DNA from: Komagataeibacter xylinus
GTDB lineage: Bacteria; Pseudomonadota; Alphaproteobacteria; Acetobacterales; Acetobacteraceae
Direction of reading: 5' to 3'
Assembly: GCF_031081985.1 (NCBI RefSeq)
Contig: NZ_JARWSK010000005.1
Location: 124,001 to 188,000 of the forward strand
Length of the DNA: 64,000 nucleotides
Shown here: positions 36,498-46,507 of the stretch, in pieces
How positions within the stretch are numbered: the first letter of the stretch is position 1
Layout of the letters: every line of letters starts with the position of its first letter
Notes under the pieces: model-generated
Databases searched by the model: none
Seen by the model: only the letters and a program-made list of their open reading frames with translations
Told to the model about the DNA's origin: nothing
Translations under genes and position numbers: made by a program

Positions 36498-37787
36498 TTA
36501 CAGGCGATCAAAAACGGCGTGAACCGCCGTTGAGCCGAAACGATAGATGGTTTCGCGCGCGATGCGCAGGGGGGGGTGTTTGATATGCGTAAGGGGCAGC
36601 GGCATGTCGGCATCCGCCAGTTCACCACAGATGCGCCGCGCCAGTATCTGCCCGAACATGGTGCCGGGTGAAATGCCACGCCCGTTGAAGCCGCTGATGG
36701 AGAGCACCTGCTCATCAAGCCGGTGGTAGCGTGGCACGGAATCCATGGTCATGCCGATGCGGCCATACCATTCCGATTCAAACGCGATGTCGCGCAGCAT
36801 GGGGTAGATGCGGGTCAGCGCCCGGTGCGCCCACTGCCGGTGGATGTTGCGCTCGATCATGCCAAGCGACCCGACACTGCCCACAACCAGCCTGCCCGCC
36901 TGGTCCAGCCGGAAGGATGTCAGGACCTCGCGCGTGTCCCAGACGCCCTGCTTTTTGGGCAGGATCAGCTCAAGGCATGCGGGCGGCAGCGGGCGGGTTG
37001 CGATATTGAAATAAGGCAGATGGATCTGCTCTTCACGAATTTCGGGCCATAGCTGGTCGGTATAGGTATTGGTTGCAACAATGACCCATTGCGCCTTCAC
37101 GCTGCCCCGGGGCGTGCGCACGAGCCAGCCCCCATCCTCGCGGTACACGCTGGATACGGGACTTGCGGTGTGGATTTCAGCGCCTTCCGCCATGGCGGCG
37201 GCGGCCAGTCCGCGCGCATAGGAAAGGGGCTGGATCGTGCCCGCGCGGGCATCAAGCAGAGCGGCCCTGTAAGCGTGGCTTCCCGTCAGCCTGCGGGTCT
37301 CGCCTTCACCAAGCAGGGTTACGGGCGCGCCAAGCTGCTGCCATTCCTTCTCGCGCTGCTGCAGGTTGCGCACGCCGGCATGGTCCGGCGCGCAGTGCAA
37401 CGTGCCGGTGGGCTCCGCCTCGCACATGATGCCGTATTTCCTGACCAGCGAGAAAACGACTTCCGGCCCCTGCCCGAGCAGGGAAAGCACACGTTCGCCA
37501 TAGGTCTGGCCCAGCGTACGCATCACATCGGATGGCATGAGCCACAGCCCGGCATTGACCAGCCCGACATTGCGCCCCGAACCACCATAACCGATTTCCT
37601 GGCCTTCCAGCACAACGACTTTCCTGCCCGCGCCTGCAAGGTGCAGCGCTGCGGAAAGCCCGGTATATCCGGCGCCGATAATGGCGACATCGGCAGTGGT
37701 GTCCTGTGTCAGGCATCCTGTAACCGGCGCATCACAGGCGCTTTGTGCCCAGAGGCCATGGCTACGGGGGTCGTTTGTTACACCCAT
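36498..37787 (-). CDS. amaA: FAD-dependent amino acid oxidase, probable L-pipecolate oxidase
   Basis: A 429-residue DAO-type flavoprotein. The FAD fold is marked by ADVAIIGAGYTGLSAALHLA and KVVVLEGQEIGYGGSGRN; ISGFNGRGISPGTMFGQILA near the C-terminus closes the FAD site. The family includes glycine, gamma-glutamylputrescine and pipecolate oxidases. Because it heads an operon with ALDH7-type AmaB and HglS, L-pipecolate oxidation to piperideine-6-carboxylate is the most likely reaction; gamma-glutamylputrescine oxidase is the main alternative. The function call rests on context. Confidence 0.72.
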   Translation of the reverse strand: MGVTNDPRSHGLWAQSACDAPVTGCLTQDTTADVAIIGAGYTGLSAALHLAGAGRKVVVLEGQEIGYGGSGRNVGLVNAGLWLMPSDVMRTLGQTYGERVLSLLGQGPEVVFSLVRKYGIMCEAEPTGTLHCAPDHAGVRNLQQREKEWQQLGAPVTLLGEGETRRLTGSHAYRAALLDARAGTIQPLSYARGLAAAAMAEGAEIHTASPVSSVYREDGGWLVRTPRGSVKAQWVIVATNTYTDQLWPEIREEQIHLPYFNIATRPLPPACLELILPKKQGVWDTREVLTSFRLDQAGRLVVGSVGSLGMIERNIHRQWAHRALTRIYPMLRDIAFESEWYGRIGMTMDSVPRYHRLDEQVLSISGFNGRGISPGTMFGQILARRICGELADADMPLPLTHIKHPPLRIARETIYRFGSTAVHAVFDRL

Positions 37788-38097
37788 TCTGTTGCATCCT
37801 GATTGCCTGTGATCATTCCATCACGAATCATCAATACACAAGGAGCAAGCCTTGTCTGGGCAATCATTTCCTGTTTCCCATAAAAGGCAAAACGTTATTG
37901 CATCATAGACTCATGATGAAATGGAATGACCCAGCCCCCTGCCCGCGCGCATGCTGGTAGTGTCTCGTTATGATTCCGTTATGTCATGCAGCAGAAATCC
38001 GCCCCCTGCTGCGTGAACAGGCCATTGCCAATATCGCACTGCCCCGTCTTTTGTTGAGGGCAGGTCATTACGGCCTCGCTGTCGGTCCGGGTGGTCA
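37788..38097. other. Gap upstream of amaA and a receptor remnant
   Basis: About 310 bases with no convincing gene. It should hold the amaA promoter. I see no plug-domain sequence of the following receptor remnant here, so its N-terminal half is lost rather than frameshifted. Confidence 0.4.
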
Positions 38098-39180
38098 ATG
38101 ATGGCCTGCACTGGATGTGCTGGTCAGTGTCAGCAGGATCAGGCGGCCTTCGTGCAGGACACCTATCGCCCGATCCGTAACCTTGCCCTGCATTTCGGGT
38201 TCAAATCGGTGCTCAATACGACACGGGTAGGCGATGGTTACCTCAACCAGAGTTACTACGGCAATATTGGCAACATCACCAGCGGCGAGAGCCAGACAAT
38301 CGCCAAGCCGTTCCTGCCCCATATCGGCGAGGACTGGACGTTCCTCAAAAATCATGAACTGTTCATCGATATTTCAGAGAACGTCCATACTTATGCTGAA
38401 TCGGACTTCAAGCTTTCAAACTCGCCTTTTGCCGTGACACAGGATGCCTACAATAATTCGCGCAACAGCATCCGGCCCGAGACGGCATGGACCTATGCCA
38501 TTGGCTATCGCTACCACGACAGACTGCTGAACGCATCGGTTTACGCCTACCGGACCAACTTCAATAACCGCCTGCAGCAGGTTTCATCCGGCCCGGCCGT
38601 CAACCCGGTTTCCACCGTGGCCAATGTGGATGGGGTGACCATGAACGGCGTCGATGCGGCCCTGATCATCACGCCGCTGCGCAACCTCGCGATCACAAAC
38701 AGCATCAGCTACAACCATGCTGTCTATGACAATAACATGACGGATTCAGACGGCACGCACCTGACCCGCGGGCAGCAGGTCGTCAACTATCCGCGCTTCA
38801 TGTACAAGGCACGGCTGTCATATGACTGGCGGGCGCTCAGCTTTTATATTGATGGCAACTATGTTGGCCAGCGCAATTACTCTTACGATGGGGATTACCG
38901 CGTACCGGGTTACTGGCTGTCAAACCTTGGCCTGCAGTGGCATGCGAAGAAAACAACGGATACCAGCCCGCGCCTTGGTGGGTTCCTGCGTGGGCTGCCC
39001 CTGTCGTTCAACCTGACCAATACCCGTTATATCGCCACCATGGGCGAGAACGGCAACCCGATGACAGCCTCTTCAGCCTATACCGACCAGTCCATGCTGA
39101 TCGCCCCCCCCCCCGCATGGCGTTTGGCGCCATCAAGGCGGATTTCTGACAGCCCTCTTCCACGTGGCATCATGTTTTAA
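38098..39180 (+). pseudogene. TonB-dependent receptor remnant with frameshift at a C11 tract
   Basis: The frame encodes barrel strands of a TonB receptor (QDTYRPIRNLALHFGFKSVL, RPETAWTYAIGYRYHDRLLN, NGVDAALIITPLRNLAITNS, YDWRALSFYIDGNYVGQRNY). Signal peptide, TonB box and plug are absent, leaving under half of a receptor. At 39104-39114 is a run of eleven C. In the current frame the end is garbled (WRLAPSRRISDS), whereas the alternative frame after the run reads PRMAFGAIKADF and stops at 39149, a proper receptor end with terminal Phe. Nine or twelve C would restore it. Lies downstream of the divergent amaA gene and upstream of putA. Confidence 0.78.
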
Positions 39181-39422
39181 TTTAACCCCCCTCCGGAATT
39201 TCGCCATTTTTATTTATAAATATCCCTTCTGTATTTTCAAAACGGATCGCAGCTTTCGTGCCGCCTGTTCCGGCCCCCATCCGCCGTGCCCAAAGATACC
39301 GGCTGTTCATATATGATGTTGCGAATCATATATTATCGTGGAATGGATATATTATTCTGAAGCCAACCCCTTCTGCGCCGCCCGCCAGAGAGGCACCCTT
39401 TCACAGACCGGAACAGAAATTC

Positions 39423-42400
39423 ATGTCAGTTCATGACACGTTTGCCCCTGCGTTTTCGTCCCGTTCCCCCTTGCGTCAGGCCATTGTAAAGGCGATCCGC
39501 CAGCCCGAAGCCTTATGTGTCGAGGCACTGACCCCCGCCGCAACCCTGAGCGCTGCGGAAAGCACGCAGACGGAAGCTCTGGCAACCCGCCTGACCGAAG
39601 GCCTGCGGGCGGAGCGCCATCCCGGCCTTGTGGAAACACTGGTGCAGGAATTTGCCCTTTCCTCAGCCGAGGGCGTGGCGTTGATGTGTCTGGCCGAAGC
39701 CTTGCTGCGCATTCCCGACATGGCCACGCGCGATGCGCTGATTGCCGACAAGATCGGTGATGGCGACTGGCTGGCGCATGTGTCGCGTGACCGGCCGCTT
39801 TTTGCCAATGCCGCGGCCTGGGGGCTGGCGCTGACGGGTGAAGTCGTGGCCCGGCATGATGAAAAAACCCTGAAATCCGCCCTGCTGGGCCTTGTTGCCC
39901 GCGGCACCCGGCCTGCCATCCGCAAGGCGGTTGATGCCGCCATGCGGCTCATGGGCGCGCAGTTCGTGCTTGGCGAGACCATCGGGCAGGCCCGTGAGAA
40001 CAGCGCCGGGCTGGAAGAGGCTGGCTTTTCCTATTCCTATGACATGTTGGGCGAAGCCGCCTTTACCGCACAGGACGCCAACCGCTACCGGCAGGATTAC
40101 CTTGACGCCATCAACGCCATTGGCCGCAGCGCACGCGGCACCAATGTGTATGAACGGCCGGGCATTTCCATAAAGCTTTCAGCCCTGCACCCCCGTTATG
40201 CCCGCGCCCAGCGCGAGCGGGTCATGACCGAGCTGCTGCCCGTGGTGCAGGAACTGACCCTGCTGGCGCGGCGTTACGATATCGGGATTAATATCGATGC
40301 CGAAGAAAGCGAACGGCTCGACCTGCTCGAAGCGCTATGCCATACGCCCGGCCTCGAAGGCTGGAACGGGATCGGCTTTGTTGTACAGGCTTACGGCAAA
40401 CGGTGCCCGTATGTGCTGGACTTCATCATCGACCTCGCCCGCCGCAGCAACCACCGCCTGATGGTACGGCTTGTAAAAGGCGCTTATTGGGATAGCGAGA
40501 TCAAGAAAGCACAGGTCGACGGGCTCCCCGATTTTCCCGTCTATACGCGCAAATGCCATACCGATATCAGCTACATTGCCTGCGCGCGCAGGCTGCTGAC
40601 AGCGCGTGATGTCATCTTCCCGCAATTTGCCACGCATAATGCCCGCACGCTGGCAACCATCCACACGCTGGCGGGTGAACCCTTTGAAGTAGGGTCCTAT
40701 GAATTCCAGTGCCTGCATGGCATGGGCGAGCCGCTTTACCGGCAGGTGGTTGGCCCGACCGGACTGAACCGGCCGACCCGTATCTATGCCCCGGTTGGCA
40801 CGCATGAGACCCTGCTGGCCTATCTGGTGCGCCGCCTGCTGGAAAACGGGGCGAATTCCTCCTTCGTGAACCAGATCGGCGATGAATCGATCCCGGTCTC
40901 GACACTGGTGCAGGACCCGCTGGCCATCGCGCGCGGCTTTACGCCCTATGGTGCCCCCCACCCAGACATACGCAGGCCCTGCGACCTGTTTGGCACGGAA
41001 CGCCGCAATTCCGCCGGTCTGGATCTGGCCGATGACCGGGTCCTGTCAGAGCTGGTAGCCGGATTGCAGGCCGCCCCGAACAACTGGAAAGCCGCCCCCC
41101 TTGTTGTTGGCGTGCAGGCTGACGGCACGGCCCTGCCCGTCACCAACCCGGCCAACCACAGCGATCAGGTGGGAACGGTCATCCCGGCTACACCGGAGAT
41201 GGTAAAACAGGCCATAACGGCGGCCCAGCCTGCCTGCACCGGCTGGGCAGGCACACCACCCGCAACCCGTGCCGCAATACTGGAAAAAGCATCCGGCCTG
41301 CTGGAATCCCGGCAGGCCGAACTGCTGGCCCTGCTCTCGCGCGAGGCCGGTAAATCCCTGCCAAACGGCATTGCCGAAGTGCGCGAGGCCGTGGACTTCC
41401 TGCGCTATTATGCCGCCACCATCCGCCGGGACTTTGATAACGCCACCCATGTGCCCCTTGGCACGGTGGCGTGCATCAGCCCATGGAATTTTCCGCTGGC
41501 CATCTTTATGGGCCAGATCGCCGCAGCCCTTGCCGCAGGCAATGTGGTTGTTGCCAAACCGGCGGAAGAAACCCCGCTGGTTGCGGCCCTTGCCGTAGGA
41601 ATCCTGCATGAAGCTGGCGTGCCAGCAGGCGCCGTACAACTGCTGACCGGTGAAGGCGATATCGGCGCGGCGCTGGTGGGCGATGACCGGGTCATGGGCG
41701 TGATGTTCACGGGCTCCACTGCCGTGGCGCAGGCCATCAACCGCCAGCTTGCAACACGGCGCACGCATGTTGGCCAGCCTGTACCGCTGATTGCGGAAAC
41801 TGGCGGCCAGAACGCCATGATTGTTGATTCCTCCGCCCTGGCGGAACAGGTGGTGGCGGATGTCGTGGCATCGGCCTTTGACAGCGCGGGGCAGCGCTGC
41901 TCCGCCCTGCGGCTGCTATGCGTGCAGGAGGACTGCGCCGATCATGTCCTGACCATGCTGCGTGGCGCCATGCGGGAACTGAAGATGGGCAACCCCGCCC
42001 TGCTTTCCACCGATGTCGGTCCGGTCATTACGGCACAGGCGGCAGATGGCATTACCCGGCATATCGCGGATTTCCGCAACAAAAAGGCACCTGTCTTTGC
42101 CCTGCCCATGCCGCAGGGCTGTGCAGATGGCAGCTTTGTTCCCCCCACCCTGATCGAGATCCTGAACGTGCAGGAAATGGGCAGCGAAGTGTTTGGCCCG
42201 GTCCTGCATGTCCTGCGATATGCGCGCCGTGATCTCGATCAGCTTCTGGCTGATATCAATGCAACCGGATATGGCCTGACCTTCGGGTTGCATACCCGTA
42301 TTGAAGCCACTGTGCGGCATGTGCTGTCGCGGGTGGAGGCAGGCAACCTGTATGTCAACCGCAATACGATCGGGGCGGTGGTGGGCGTGCAGCCCTTTGG

Positions 42401-43046
42401 CGGGCGGGGCCTGTCTGGCACGGGGCCCAAGGCGGGCGGCCCGCTTATCCTGCGCAGGCTGCTGGCACTGGCCCCTGCGCTACCACCGCTTGTGCGCGGG
42501 CAGGCACAGCCAGCCATGACCTTATGGACGGACTGGCTGCGCGGCCAAGGGGAAGTGGCAGCGGCTGCCACGGCGACAGCCCTGCGCGACAGGCCGCTGA
42601 GCGGTGGCGCGCTGGCCCTGCCTGGCCCGGTGGGGGAGGAAAACCTCTATAAACTGACCGCCCGTGGCAATGTGCTCTGTATCGCCACCGGCAAGGCCGC
42701 GCTGTATGACCAGATCTCGCTGGTGCTGGCCGGGGGCAATACCGCCCTCGTGCTGGGCAATGCCGTGCCGCCTGCATGGTACGCCACATTGCCTGATGTC
42801 GTGCAGGCCAACGTCAGACCGGTGGACAACGCCACGAGCGAACCCTGTGCCGTTATCCTGAGCGAGAAGGATGACGCGGTCCTTGCCGCGGCCCGGCTGG
42901 CACTATCCGTTGGCGACCAGCCGATCCTCTCCGCATGGCTGACAGGGGGCGGCCTGCCCGGTGCCGAATGCGTGCTCGAGGAGCAGTCCGTCAGCATCAA
43001 CACCACGGCGGCGGGTGGCAATGCCAGCCTGATGACGCTGAACTGA
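39423..43046 (+). CDS. putA: Bifunctional proline dehydrogenase / P5C dehydrogenase PutA
   Basis: About 1207 residues. The proline dehydrogenase barrel (about 170-470) shows ERPGISIKLSALHPRYARAQ, RLVKGAYWDSEIKKAQ and RIYAPVGTHETLLAYLVRRL. The aldehyde dehydrogenase part (about 550-1010) carries FDSAGQRCSALRLLCV with the catalytic Cys and PFGGRGLSGTGPKAGG. A C-terminal extension follows. The N-terminal ribbon-helix-helix DNA-binding domain of trifunctional PutA is absent, so it is not self-regulating; the GntR gene downstream may act instead. It oxidises proline to glutamate at the inner membrane face, using FAD then NAD. ATG 39423 begins the family sequence; an upstream extension to 39258 is unlikely. 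Confidence 0.93.
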   Translation: MSVHDTFAPAFSSRSPLRQAIVKAIRQPEALCVEALTPAATLSAAESTQTEALATRLTEGLRAERHPGLVETLVQEFALSSAEGVALMCLAEALLRIPDMATRDALIADKIGDGDWLAHVSRDRPLFANAAAWGLALTGEVVARHDEKTLKSALLGLVARGTRPAIRKAVDAAMRLMGAQFVLGETIGQARENSAGLEEAGFSYSYDMLGEAAFTAQDANRYRQDYLDAINAIGRSARGTNVYERPGISIKLSALHPRYARAQRERVMTELLPVVQELTLLARRYDIGINIDAEESERLDLLEALCHTPGLEGWNGIGFVVQAYGKRCPYVLDFIIDLARRSNHRLMVRLVKGAYWDSEIKKAQVDGLPDFPVYTRKCHTDISYIACARRLLTARDVIFPQFATHNARTLATIHTLAGEPFEVGSYEFQCLHGMGEPLYRQVVGPTGLNRPTRIYAPVGTHETLLAYLVRRLLENGANSSFVNQIGDESIPVSTLVQDPLAIARGFTPYGAPHPDIRRPCDLFGTERRNSAGLDLADDRVLSELVAGLQAAPNNWKAAPLVVGVQADGTALPVTNPANHSDQVGTVIPATPEMVKQAITAAQPACTGWAGTPPATRAAILEKASGLLESRQAELLALLSREAGKSLPNGIAEVREAVDFLRYYAATIRRDFDNATHVPLGTVACISPWNFPLAIFMGQIAAALAAGNVVVAKPAEETPLVAALAVGILHEAGVPAGAVQLLTGEGDIGAALVGDDRVMGVMFTGSTAVAQAINRQLATRRTHVGQPVPLIAETGGQNAMIVDSSALAEQVVADVVASAFDSAGQRCSALRLLCVQEDCADHVLTMLRGAMRELKMGNPALLSTDVGPVITAQAADGITRHIADFRNKKAPVFALPMPQGCADGSFVPPTLIEILNVQEMGSEVFGPVLHVLRYARRDLDQLLADINATGYGLTFGLHTRIEATVRHVLSRVEAGNLYVNRNTIGAVVGVQPFGGRGLSGTGPKAGGPLILRRLLALAPALPPLVRGQAQPAMTLWTDWLRGQGEVAAAATATALRDRPLSGGALALPGPVGEENLYKLTARGNVLCIATGKAALYDQISLVLAGGNTALVLGNAVPPAWYATLPDVVQANVRPVDNATSEPCAVILSEKDDAVLAAARLALSVGDQPILSAWLTGGGLPGAECVLEEQSVSINTTAAGGNASLMTLN

Positions 43047-43295
43047 CATTATTGCCGGCCCGTCTGTGTCATGATGGGCGGGCACAGCCGACGAAAGGCA
43101 GACCATGCCCTTGCCGCCGCCAGCCCAATGCAACGGCTTCCTTGCAGTCCCGGCATGATACCCTGACATGAACCGCATGGCATAGGTTTCATATGCCCAC
43201 TGTCTATGCCTGCCCGTAGACTCCCGATAAAGTCATGCCGCCTGTGCGCGAACAGGCAGGATTTGATGCCTCACCCTGAAAAGGACCGAAACGCC

Positions 43296-43991
43296 ATGTT
43301 GCCATCTTCCATTTTCGATGCAGGCAACGGGCAGAAACGCGGCATCGCCTCGGTCATGATCAGCACGGCGCTCCGCACTGCCATCGTGTCAGGCGTGTTA
43401 CCGGCAGACCAACCCCTGCCCCAGTCTGAACTCGCGGCGGGGTTCGGTACCAGCATCATCCCCGTGCGGGAGGCGCTCAAGCAGCTTGAAGCCGAAGGGC
43501 TGGTCATGTTCATGCCCAACCGGGGCGCCATGGTTACGGGCATGACGGAAGACGATATTATCGAATATTCAGAAATTCGGGCCTCGCTGGAAGAAATGGC
43601 AGCCCGGCACGCGGTCAGCCGGATGTCGCGCGTTGACCTTGCGCGGATAGAGGATGCCTATGATGCCTTCGTGCAGGGGGCCGCGCAGGCAACGGGTCGG
43701 CACCGTTCGGGGGAACTGAACCGGGCCTTTCACAACGCGATCTATGCCGCCGCCCAACGCCCGCGCCTGCTGGAAATGATTGATGACCTGCACATACGAC
43801 TCAACCGCTATATCCGCAGCCATCTGGAAATTGCAGGCCGCAAGGAGGCCACGGATATCGAACACGCAGCCATCATGCAGGCCTGCCGCCGCCATGATGC
43901 GGAAGAAGTGGCACGTTTGACAAAGCAGCATATTCTTGAAGCCGCGGATATTTCCGTAAAGGTCATTCGCGCGCGCATGGCTACGCCCTGA
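43296..43991 (+). CDS. GntR-family (FCD) transcriptional regulator
   Basis: About 231 residues. Winged helix at the N-terminus (SGVLPADQPLPQSELAAGFG, IIPVREALKQLEAEGLVMFM, PNRGAMVTGM), then an FCD domain with YSEIRASLEEMAARHAVSRM and NRAFHNAIYAAAQRPRLLEM. ATG 43296 follows AAAGGA at good distance; earlier in-frame ATGs at 43266 and 43206 are possible. It follows putA by 250 bases on the same strand and is a candidate regulator of proline use. Confidence 0.83.
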   Translation: MLPSSIFDAGNGQKRGIASVMISTALRTAIVSGVLPADQPLPQSELAAGFGTSIIPVREALKQLEAEGLVMFMPNRGAMVTGMTEDDIIEYSEIRASLEEMAARHAVSRMSRVDLARIEDAYDAFVQGAAQATGRHRSGELNRAFHNAIYAAAQRPRLLEMIDDLHIRLNRYIRSHLEIAGRKEATDIEHAAIMQACRRHDAEEVARLTKQHILEAADISVKVIRARMATP

Positions 43992-44011
43992 CACAACCGG
44001 ACAGGATCATC

Positions 44012-44086
44012 AGAAACTGTTTGAAAACAGATCATTATAAAAAATGATAAAAGTTTTTGGGTGCCGCCTTTTTTCAAAAAGGCGGC
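44012..44086. repeat. Dispersed intergenic repeat with strong hairpin terminator
   Basis: Opens with AGAAACTGTTTGAAAA and ends in a near-perfect GCCGCCTTTTT-TC-AAAAAGGCGGC hairpin (44063-44086) just after the GntR stop. It is shared with 30333-30412 and, for the hairpin half, 8001-8044. It can serve as a terminator in either direction. Confidence 0.7.
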
Positions 44087-44673
44087 GTTCTTCTCAGCTT
44101 TTTGAAAAATGGACACGCTGGTCCACGCCTTCATCCATTCGGAATGCGCAGAAGCATCCGTCCGTGTAGCACTCGACGATGCCGCTCCCCTCTATCGGGA
44201 AAGCCGCAGAAGTGCGACAGGCGGGGAATGACATCCTCCAGCGCTTTATGCGTGAGGTCCTGCCGAATGCCCCGAACGATGAGCGCAAGCCTGGCAGGTG
44301 ACCTCATCAGGACGACTTTCGGTGCCGTCGGCAAGGCGTTCTCGGAGTGAATAGCCCCTACCCTCCTTCGCTGACCAAACTGCCAAGGCACTCGTCCTGG
44401 AAGGGGCGCCAATGCCGTCCGGCGCTACCTGAATCGGATATGCGGCCAGCAGCTACGCGTGAGGTTTAACGGGCGATTACCGTGGGGAAGCATCCCGAAA
44501 ATGATCGAGTTTGGAAAATGGTCAAGATTGATGGATCCGCCCAGTCGGGCTTTGGCAAAGCCGAACCCAGAACGAACCATCCGGTCTGGCCTGGCAAGCG
44601 CGGGTGAGAGCAGTTCTGTTCTTCTTCAGGCGCCTCACCTATATGTATCACCCGGCACATATTGGGGACCAGG
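44087..44673. other. Long gap without a supported gene
   Basis: Nearly 590 bases. Open frames on both strands exist, the longest on the minus strand at 44131-44412, but none has a ribosome site, family motif or balanced composition. It may contain an eroded gene at the border of the accessory stretch that follows. The TetR promoter should lie at its right end. Confidence 0.4.
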
Positions 44674-45285
44674 ATGACGAAGACGCCTGCAGCACGACGC
44701 GGCAGACCGCGTACCTTTGATCGGGACGCAGCGCTCCGACGCGCCATGAACGTGTTCTGGCAGCATGGTTTTGACGGTGCGTCGATGACTCAGCTTGTCG
44801 ATGCCATGCAGATCAACTCGCCCAGCATTTACGCCGCCTTCGGCAGCAAGGAAGACCTCTTCCGCGAGGCGGTCGAACTTTACGTCGCATCCGATGGCGG
44901 TTCGACCATGCGGGCGCTGACCAATGACGGTGACGTGCGCGATGCGCTACGATCGATGCTGGCCGAGACGATCCTGACCTTTACCCGCCATGACGAACCG
45001 CGCGGTTGTCTGATCGTGCTTGGCGCGCGCCATCTCGGGCCTGTCGGTGATCCTGTCCGTGCCTTCCTGCGCGACCAGCGCGAACGCATCCGCATCCTGC
45101 TCGCAGAACGTCTGTTGAAGGCGAAACAGAAGGGCGAACTGGCACCCGAAGCTGATGAGAAGGCGCTCGCGACCTGCGTCATGACGTTCCTCAATGGGAT
45201 ATCGATCGAAACCGTAGATGGCACGTCACAACCGACGCTTCTCGCTGCGGCCGAACTGTTCGTGGATCGCCTGCTCCCCCGCTGA
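44674..45285 (+). CDS. TetR/AcrR-family transcriptional regulator
   Basis: About 203 residues. The helix-turn-helix region is RRGRPRTFDRDAALRRAMNV, FWQHGFDGASMTQLVDAMQI and SPSIYAAFGSKEDLFREAVE, close to the AcrR-type repressors that begin with an RGRPR basic arm. The C-terminal ligand domain includes DEPRGCLIVLGARHLGPVGD, of the TetR C-terminal subfamily seen near oxidoreductases. It precedes a small frame and an epoxide-hydrolase-like gene on the same strand and may control them. Confidence 0.88.
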   Translation: MTKTPAARRGRPRTFDRDAALRRAMNVFWQHGFDGASMTQLVDAMQINSPSIYAAFGSKEDLFREAVELYVASDGGSTMRALTNDGDVRDALRSMLAETILTFTRHDEPRGCLIVLGARHLGPVGDPVRAFLRDQRERIRILLAERLLKAKQKGELAPEADEKALATCVMTFLNGISIETVDGTSQPTLLAAAELFVDRLLPR

Positions 45286-45368
45286 TATTATGTGCTACCC
45301 GTCACAGAATCCTTGCAGACAAGCACTGGGCAATATATGTGCTGCGTATCACATAAAGGATGATGTGC

Positions 45369-45539
45369 ATGCGACCTGCCGGATTTTTGATCGGTGAACC
45401 TGTCTCCGGCTCTGGTTCGGTAACGGACGTTCCCCTTCTGCCGGATGGCCTTGCTAACGCCTTCAAGAGCTATCTGGTCTCGAAACAGCCGGAATCCCTG
45501 CTCGTAGCACGTCAGGCCTTTTTTGCACCCTACGCCTGA
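45369..45539 (+). CDS. Small hypothetical protein (56 aa)
   Basis: A short frame preceded by AAAGGA eight bases before ATG 45369; the earlier ATG 45363 is too close to it. The peptide begins MRPAGFLIGEPVSGSGSVTD and ends LLVARQAFFAPYA. It stops 17 bases before the hydrolase gene, so it may be a leader or first small gene of that transcript. No family recognised; a remnant of a larger gene is also possible. Confidence 0.4.
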   Translation: MRPAGFLIGEPVSGSGSVTDVPLLPDGLANAFKSYLVSKQPESLLVARQAFFAPYA

Positions 45540-45556
45540 CAGACAGGAAACACGAC

Positions 45557-46405
45557 ATGACCCAACCGTCCCTTACACACGGCATGGCCCAGATTGGCGA
45601 CGTGCGCCTCCATTATGTCCGCGCCGGTCAGGGTGAGCCGGTGCTGCTCATCCATGGCTGGCCCCAGACGTGGTACGAATGGCATCGCGTCATTCCCCAC
45701 CTTGTCGAGGCTGGCCATGAAGTGATCGCAGTCGACATGCGCGGTGCCGGAGATTCCTCGCGGCCCGCCAGCGGCTACGACAGCAACACCGTCGCCGACG
45801 AGTTGCACGCACTCGTCCGCCACCTTGGCTTTGCAACCATCCGCCTAGTGGCGCACGATAACGGCGCACGGGTGGCCTATGCCTATGCCGCCCGTCATCA
45901 GGCCGAGGTAAAAAGTCTGGTGTTCCTCGAAAGCAAGATCCTCGGCATAGAAAGCGACGATGATGCATCGAAGGAATATTGGCACTTCGGCTTCCATCAG
46001 GAGGCAGACCTGCCGGAATTACTGCTTGCCGGGCGCGAGCGCGCGTATCTCAGCTTCTTCTTCAAGCGCTATTCGTTCGACCCGCGTTCGATCACGGAAA
46101 CCGATATCGACGAATATGTCCGCTGCTATAGCGGGCTTGGTGGAATGCGCGCCGGTTTCAGTTACTACCGCGCCTTTCCCGAAACCGCAGTGCAAAGCCG
46201 CGAACTGGCGAGAACGAAGTTGAAGATTCCGGTCCTTGCCTATGGCGGATCACATTGCATGGGCGAGATTCCGCTTCGCTCGATGAAACTGGTGGCCGAG
46301 GATGTGCAGGGTGGCGTCATTCCGGACTGCGGCCACTGGGTACCCGACGAGAAACCGGAATGGATCGCGCGGGAGATCAACAGGTTTCACGGGGTCCAAG
46401 GCTGA
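45557..46405 (+). CDS. Alpha/beta hydrolase, epoxide hydrolase / dehalogenase type
   Basis: A 282-residue hydrolase of usual length. The oxyanion loop LLIHGWPQTWYEWHRVIPHL contains HGWP, and the nucleophile elbow reads LVAHDNGARVAYAYA, with Asp in place of Ser. This is the pattern of epoxide hydrolases and haloacetate dehalogenases, which form an ester with the substrate. GGVIPDCGHWVPDEKPEW supplies the catalytic His. GCAGG-like and AGGAAAC ribosome sequences precede ATG 45557. Likely a detoxification enzyme; substrate unknown. Confidence 0.85.
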   Translation: MTQPSLTHGMAQIGDVRLHYVRAGQGEPVLLIHGWPQTWYEWHRVIPHLVEAGHEVIAVDMRGAGDSSRPASGYDSNTVADELHALVRHLGFATIRLVAHDNGARVAYAYAARHQAEVKSLVFLESKILGIESDDDASKEYWHFGFHQEADLPELLLAGRERAYLSFFFKRYSFDPRSITETDIDEYVRCYSGLGGMRAGFSYYRAFPETAVQSRELARTKLKIPVLAYGGSHCMGEIPLRSMKLVAEDVQGGVIPDCGHWVPDEKPEWIAREINRFHGVQG

Positions 46406-46507
46406 AAAGACCAGGCCGCATTGTGAGACAACATTTCCAAACTCGCAACTTGACGATGTTACCGATCAGTACCCACGGTCGGGACACGTAACTTTTCGGT
46501 CAGTCAT

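Noticed and set aside
44131-44412. Minus-strand open frame in the gap before the TetR gene
   Set aside because: No ribosome site, no recognisable motif, and neighbouring frames are equally open, as expected in GC-rich DNA.
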